Part shown: positions 62,058-64,000 of the stretch, piece by piece
How positions within the stretch are numbered: position 1 is the first letter of the stretch
Layout: every line of letters starts with the position of its first letter
Translations under genes and position numbers: made by a program
The notes under the pieces: generated by a model
Databases searched by the model: none
Told to the model about the DNA's origin: nothing
The model's input: the letters and a program-made list of their open reading frames with translations, nothing else
Source of the DNA: JAFCUW01 sp049898325
Lineage (GTDB): Bacteria; Pseudomonadota; Gammaproteobacteria; Burkholderiales; Burkholderiaceae_D
Length of the DNA: 64,000 nt
NCBI RefSeq assembly: GCF_049898325.1
Contig: NZ_JAFCXL010000017.1
Span: 65,460-129,459 of the forward strand
Direction of reading: 5' to 3'

Positions 62058-62147
62058 GGAGAGGTGGATGAGCGGTTGAAGTCGCACGCCTGGAAAGCGT
62101 GTATAGGGTCAAACCTATCGGGGGTTCGAATCCCCCTCTCTCCGCCA
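62058..62147 (+). tRNA. tRNA-Ser(GGA)
   Basis: Class II cloverleaf of 90 bases with a long variable arm (GTATAGGGTCAAACCTATC). The acceptor GGAGAGG pairs with TCTCTCC (one G-T), the anticodon stem-loop ACGCCTGGAAAGCGT has anticodon GGA, and the T-loop is GGGTTCGAATCCC. Discriminator G and encoded CCA. It is adjacent to integrase remnants, so its 3' end is a likely attachment site. Confidence 0.97.
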
Positions 62148-62190
62148 AGGATTCAAATCAGGACGTCCAACGATGTCCAGGAAAGACCAG

Positions 62191-62228
62191 AAAAAGCCGC
62201 TCTAGCCCCTGCTACAGCGGCTTTTTTT
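62191..62228. terminator. Terminator after tRNA-Ser
   Basis: AAAAAGCCGCT / AGCGGCTTTTT with an inner TAGC/GCTA stem and a T run to 62228. It also closes the minus-strand integrase remnant, whose reading frame runs into it. Confidence 0.88.
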
Positions 62229-62279
62229 GTGCGCTGGTGTCTCATAGCGTCCGGCTGCATCCGACGCTTGGCCGGGTCA

Positions 62280-62875
62280 GAATGGGGGCAAACAGTTGAG
62301 CCCGGCACCACGGCCAGGCGCGGCGAGAACATCACGGCCTCTTTGCGGCGCAGGCCGAACGCCATCATCACTTCGAGTTGCGTGGCAACATAAATGCAGC
62401 GCGCACGGACTTTCGCGTAGACGGCATCAAAATCGACACCGGCGGCATGCCAGCTTTTATCGGCCTCGGCCGCGCTTTTTCTGGACACCAGGTGACAGCG
62501 ATCCGGAGTCATGTAGTGCTTCGCGTCCCTGACCATTCCTGCCTTGCCGATCCAGCTGCAAAAGGTGCGCAGAACGCTCAACTGGCCCTGGATGTGGGCT
62601 GCGGACAAGGGATGCGCCCTTGGCTGCAAATTTGCTTGCGCGCCGCGTTTGGCCAGCTCGTCAGCAACACCGGAATCGGCCGTCCAGTAGCGCATCAGCG
62701 CCTCGATGTGGTGCGGCGGCAGACCGCGCAGTTGCAGCCTGAAGCCCATTTTTCTTAGCATCGTAAAAATACGGTACAGATCATCGGAGCGCGCTTTTTT
62801 TGTGCGGTCGGAAACCACCTTGTGCCGGTAGGCGTGCTGGTCGTTGTTGTCCTTGAGGATATCGGCGAGCTCCTG
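62280..62875 (-). pseudogene. Truncated, frameshifted tyrosine-type integrase
   Basis: The open stretch (62153-62818) carries the N-terminal core-binding part of integrases found beside tRNA genes in Burkholderiales: LYRIFTMLRKMGFRLQLRGL, LSVLRTFCSWIGKAGMV, DKSWHAAGVDFDAVYAKV and YVATQLEVMMAFGLRRKEAV, the last with the first catalytic Arg region. The frame upstream continues as LADILKDNNDQHAYRHKV but is cut by TGA just beyond it. After RLAVVPG the sequence departs from the family. The remaining catalytic box (second Arg, His and the Tyr nucleophile) is absent. A dead remnant of an element inserted next to tRNA-Ser. Confidence 0.8.
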
Positions 62876-63193
62876 TTTTCAAGGGAGCCTGGAGGCACGG
62901 CGTGGTGTGGCGCAGGTCGAACAGGTGGTGCCAGTGTGCTGGTGCGTGGCGGTACTTGAGACCTTCGATTTCTGTTGCATGCGTGCTCCAGTGGATCCGG
63001 GGTGGCGGTGCCGCAGCGTCCTTGACCGCCGGGCCCGCGGGCTTGCAAAATAATCTGGTGGCGGGCTCCTTGCACAGCCATCGCAGCTTGGGCAAGGGGC
63101 AGCGGCGCCGGGTTGGGCGGTTATCCAAGTGCTGCGAAGCAAAGACAAGGACTCGGCCGCTGCGGCGCACGGCGCGCAAGCAGAGTGAATTCT
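62876..63193 (-). other. Degraded region upstream of the integrase remnant
   Basis: No intact gene. Minus-strand frames are broken by stops and shifts. Short fragments (for example LFCKPAGP) could be the eroded integrase N-terminus, but I cannot align them with confidence. Confidence 0.4.
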
Positions 63194-63682
63194 TCATGTC
63201 GTCGCCTCGCCAATTGCAAGGATCCACAACGCCAGCAGCGGCAGTAAACACGTGCCTCGGCAGAGGGCCAACAGCGTCATTGATACGCAGGCGCGCCGAT
63301 TCGTTTCACCCAGGCTAACGGCGGTTGAGTGGAAGAAAAATGCCGGCGAAAACTCGGTCATCGACCACTCGACGTCTGTGATCAGTCCAACCGTGGTCGC
63401 CGGAGGAGCCGTCGCTGCGATCAACTGGGCTGCGCGACATTTCCGGGAAAACTCGCCTTGCGTCGGCCGGGTAAAGATCCATGTGCCGCTCAGCATGGTT
63501 GGGCAGATCAATTGCGCCGCAGAATATGCACGCTCGCCGGGCCAGTCAACCATGGCGACCGCCACGTCGGCGGTTTCGGCAGATAGCTTGGCGTGGATCA
63601 AGCACTCATCGCCGTCGTACCTGGGAACGTAGGCGACGCTGTTGATCAGGCCACGCGTCGATGCGCGACACTGGTCTGCCAA
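63194..63682 (-). CDS. Uncertain hypothetical protein in the island
   Basis: An open frame of 162 codons starting TTG 63682, 16 bases after the PAAR gene's stop codon on the same strand. It contains LSAETADVAVAMVDWPGERAY-like sequence and a hydrophobic C-terminal stretch (CLLPLLALWILAIG). I do not recognise it. AAGG directly abuts the TTG, so the start is poor; internal ATGs exist. A competing plus-strand frame (63252-63632) has no better support. If real, its place behind PAAR would make it a candidate type VI cargo or accessory protein. Confidence 0.3.
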   Translation of the reverse strand: MADQCRASTRGLINSVAYVPRYDGDECLIHAKLSAETADVAVAMVDWPGERAYSAAQLICPTMLSGTWIFTRPTQGEFSRKCRAAQLIAATAPPATTVGLITDVEWSMTEFSPAFFFHSTAVSLGETNRRACVSMTLLALCRGTCLLPLLALWILAIGEATT

Positions 63683-63697
63683 CCTTGTGGTCAGTCT

Positions 63698-63911
63698 TTA
63701 CAACGACGCAATGAGCTTTGCCCCGCACGCTGTCACATCGTCGTGATATGCATACGGCTTGCCATTGTGCCGGGCACCACTTCCATCCGGTTTGAGGGGG
63801 AAGTTTCCTTTGCATTTGGGACAGAAACTCATGTCGTCCGCGAGTGCTGCCTCGGTTCCCATGACGATGGTGCCAGAGGAACCCCCTATGTCAGCATAGT
63901 TGTCGCGTCAT
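63698..63911 (-). pseudogene. PAAR-domain protein, frameshifted near the start
   Basis: The minus-strand frame reads GGSSGTIVMGTEAALADDM, FCPKCKGNFPLKPDGSG, GKPYAYHDDVTACGAKLIAS and stop, a typical small PAAR protein. PAAR proteins sharpen the VgrG spike tip of type VI secretion systems; the CPKC pair and TACGAKLI ending are diagnostic to me. The only good start, ATG 63911 (MTRQLC), is one base out of frame: ATGACGCGACAACTATGC runs into TGA, and the PAAR frame resumes two bases earlier. Deleting one base near 63893 would restore about 70 codons. Either a real frameshift or a sequencing error. The neighbouring transposase lies immediately upstream. Confidence 0.7.
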
Positions 63912-63955
63912 CTGATTTATCGTAACCGTACTGGGGGCGGAGTAAAAGAGCAGCA

Positions 63956-64000
63956 GTGAAGCACTATTCAGCAGAGCGCAAGGAAGCACTTTTGCGGCAG
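63956..64000 (+). mobile_element. Start of an insertion-sequence transposase (cut by window end)
   Basis: GTG 63956 opens a frame that reads MKHYSAERKEALLRQ to the last base. This matches the N-terminus of helix-turn-helix transposase subunits of IS3-like elements (Y-S-x-E-R-K-E-A-x-L-R). GGAG lies 14-17 bases upstream. The element's left end must lie between about 63912 and 63955, next to the PAAR start. Only 15 codons are visible, so the family assignment is tentative. Confidence 0.6.

Noticed and set aside
62161..62188. Attachment-site direct repeat next to tRNA-Ser
   Set aside because: A GGACGTCC palindrome is present but no second copy of the tRNA 3' end occurs in the window, so no att pair can be called.

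Overview
The window reads as chromosome of a high-GC Gram-negative betaproteobacterium, most likely Burkholderiales family Oxalobacteraceae (Massilia, Janthinobacterium or Duganella type). This is inferred from recalled gene families (class I fumarase, the rimP-nusA-infB-rbfA-truB order, four large TonB-dependent receptors, DAHP synthase, GlnE, YhdP). No database search was possible. Most of the window is ordinary core genome; the last 2 kb is a decaying mobile region.

1-16.1 kb: transketolase and GAPDH (central carbon metabolism), a TonB-dependent receptor, glnE on the minus strand, then yhdP, a nitrilase-family amidase and tldD on the plus strand. 16.1-16.8 kb: a 684-bp gene-free quasi-palindrome between convergent tldD and a second TonB receptor. 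It holds two mirror-image hairpin cassettes around a 204-bp inverted repeat. 19.6-21.2 kb: DAHP synthase (aroG type) preceded by what looks like a classical attenuator, with a 22-residue Phe/Tyr-rich leader peptide, a candidate antiterminator and an intrinsic terminator.

21.2-28.3 kb: a third TonB receptor, divergent from a three-gene peptide-type ABC transporter (two permeases and one double ATPase) with no binding-protein gene. 28.3-33.6 kb: a DedA-rhodanese fusion, glucokinase, scpB and rluB. 33.7-42.5 kb: the translation cluster rimP-nusA-infB-rbfA-truB and typA, with a consensus promoter and a terminator-like hairpin in the rimP leader.

43.0-47.2 kb: a compact three-gene operon (OmpA-like lipoprotein, five-helix membrane protein, secreted VWA-like protein) that I cannot assign to a described system; it is the best protein-level candidate for something new. 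47.3-51.5 kb: a TonB receptor overlapping a phytase-like histidine phosphatase lipoprotein, plausibly an inositol-phosphate scavenging pair, with a hairpin filling the leader. 51.6-62.0 kb: dusA, a chemoreceptor, two tandem TonB-C-like secreted proteins, a small Gly-rich protein, tRNA-His, murI, fumarase, a UPF0114 protein and acetyl-CoA synthetase.

62.0-64.0 kb: tRNA-Ser(GGA), a truncated and frameshifted tyrosine integrase, an uncertain ORF, a frameshifted PAAR (type VI spike tip) gene and the first 15 codons of a transposase cut by the window end. This looks like the eroded edge of an island inserted next to the tRNA. No CRISPR array, rRNA operon or complete prophage was seen.
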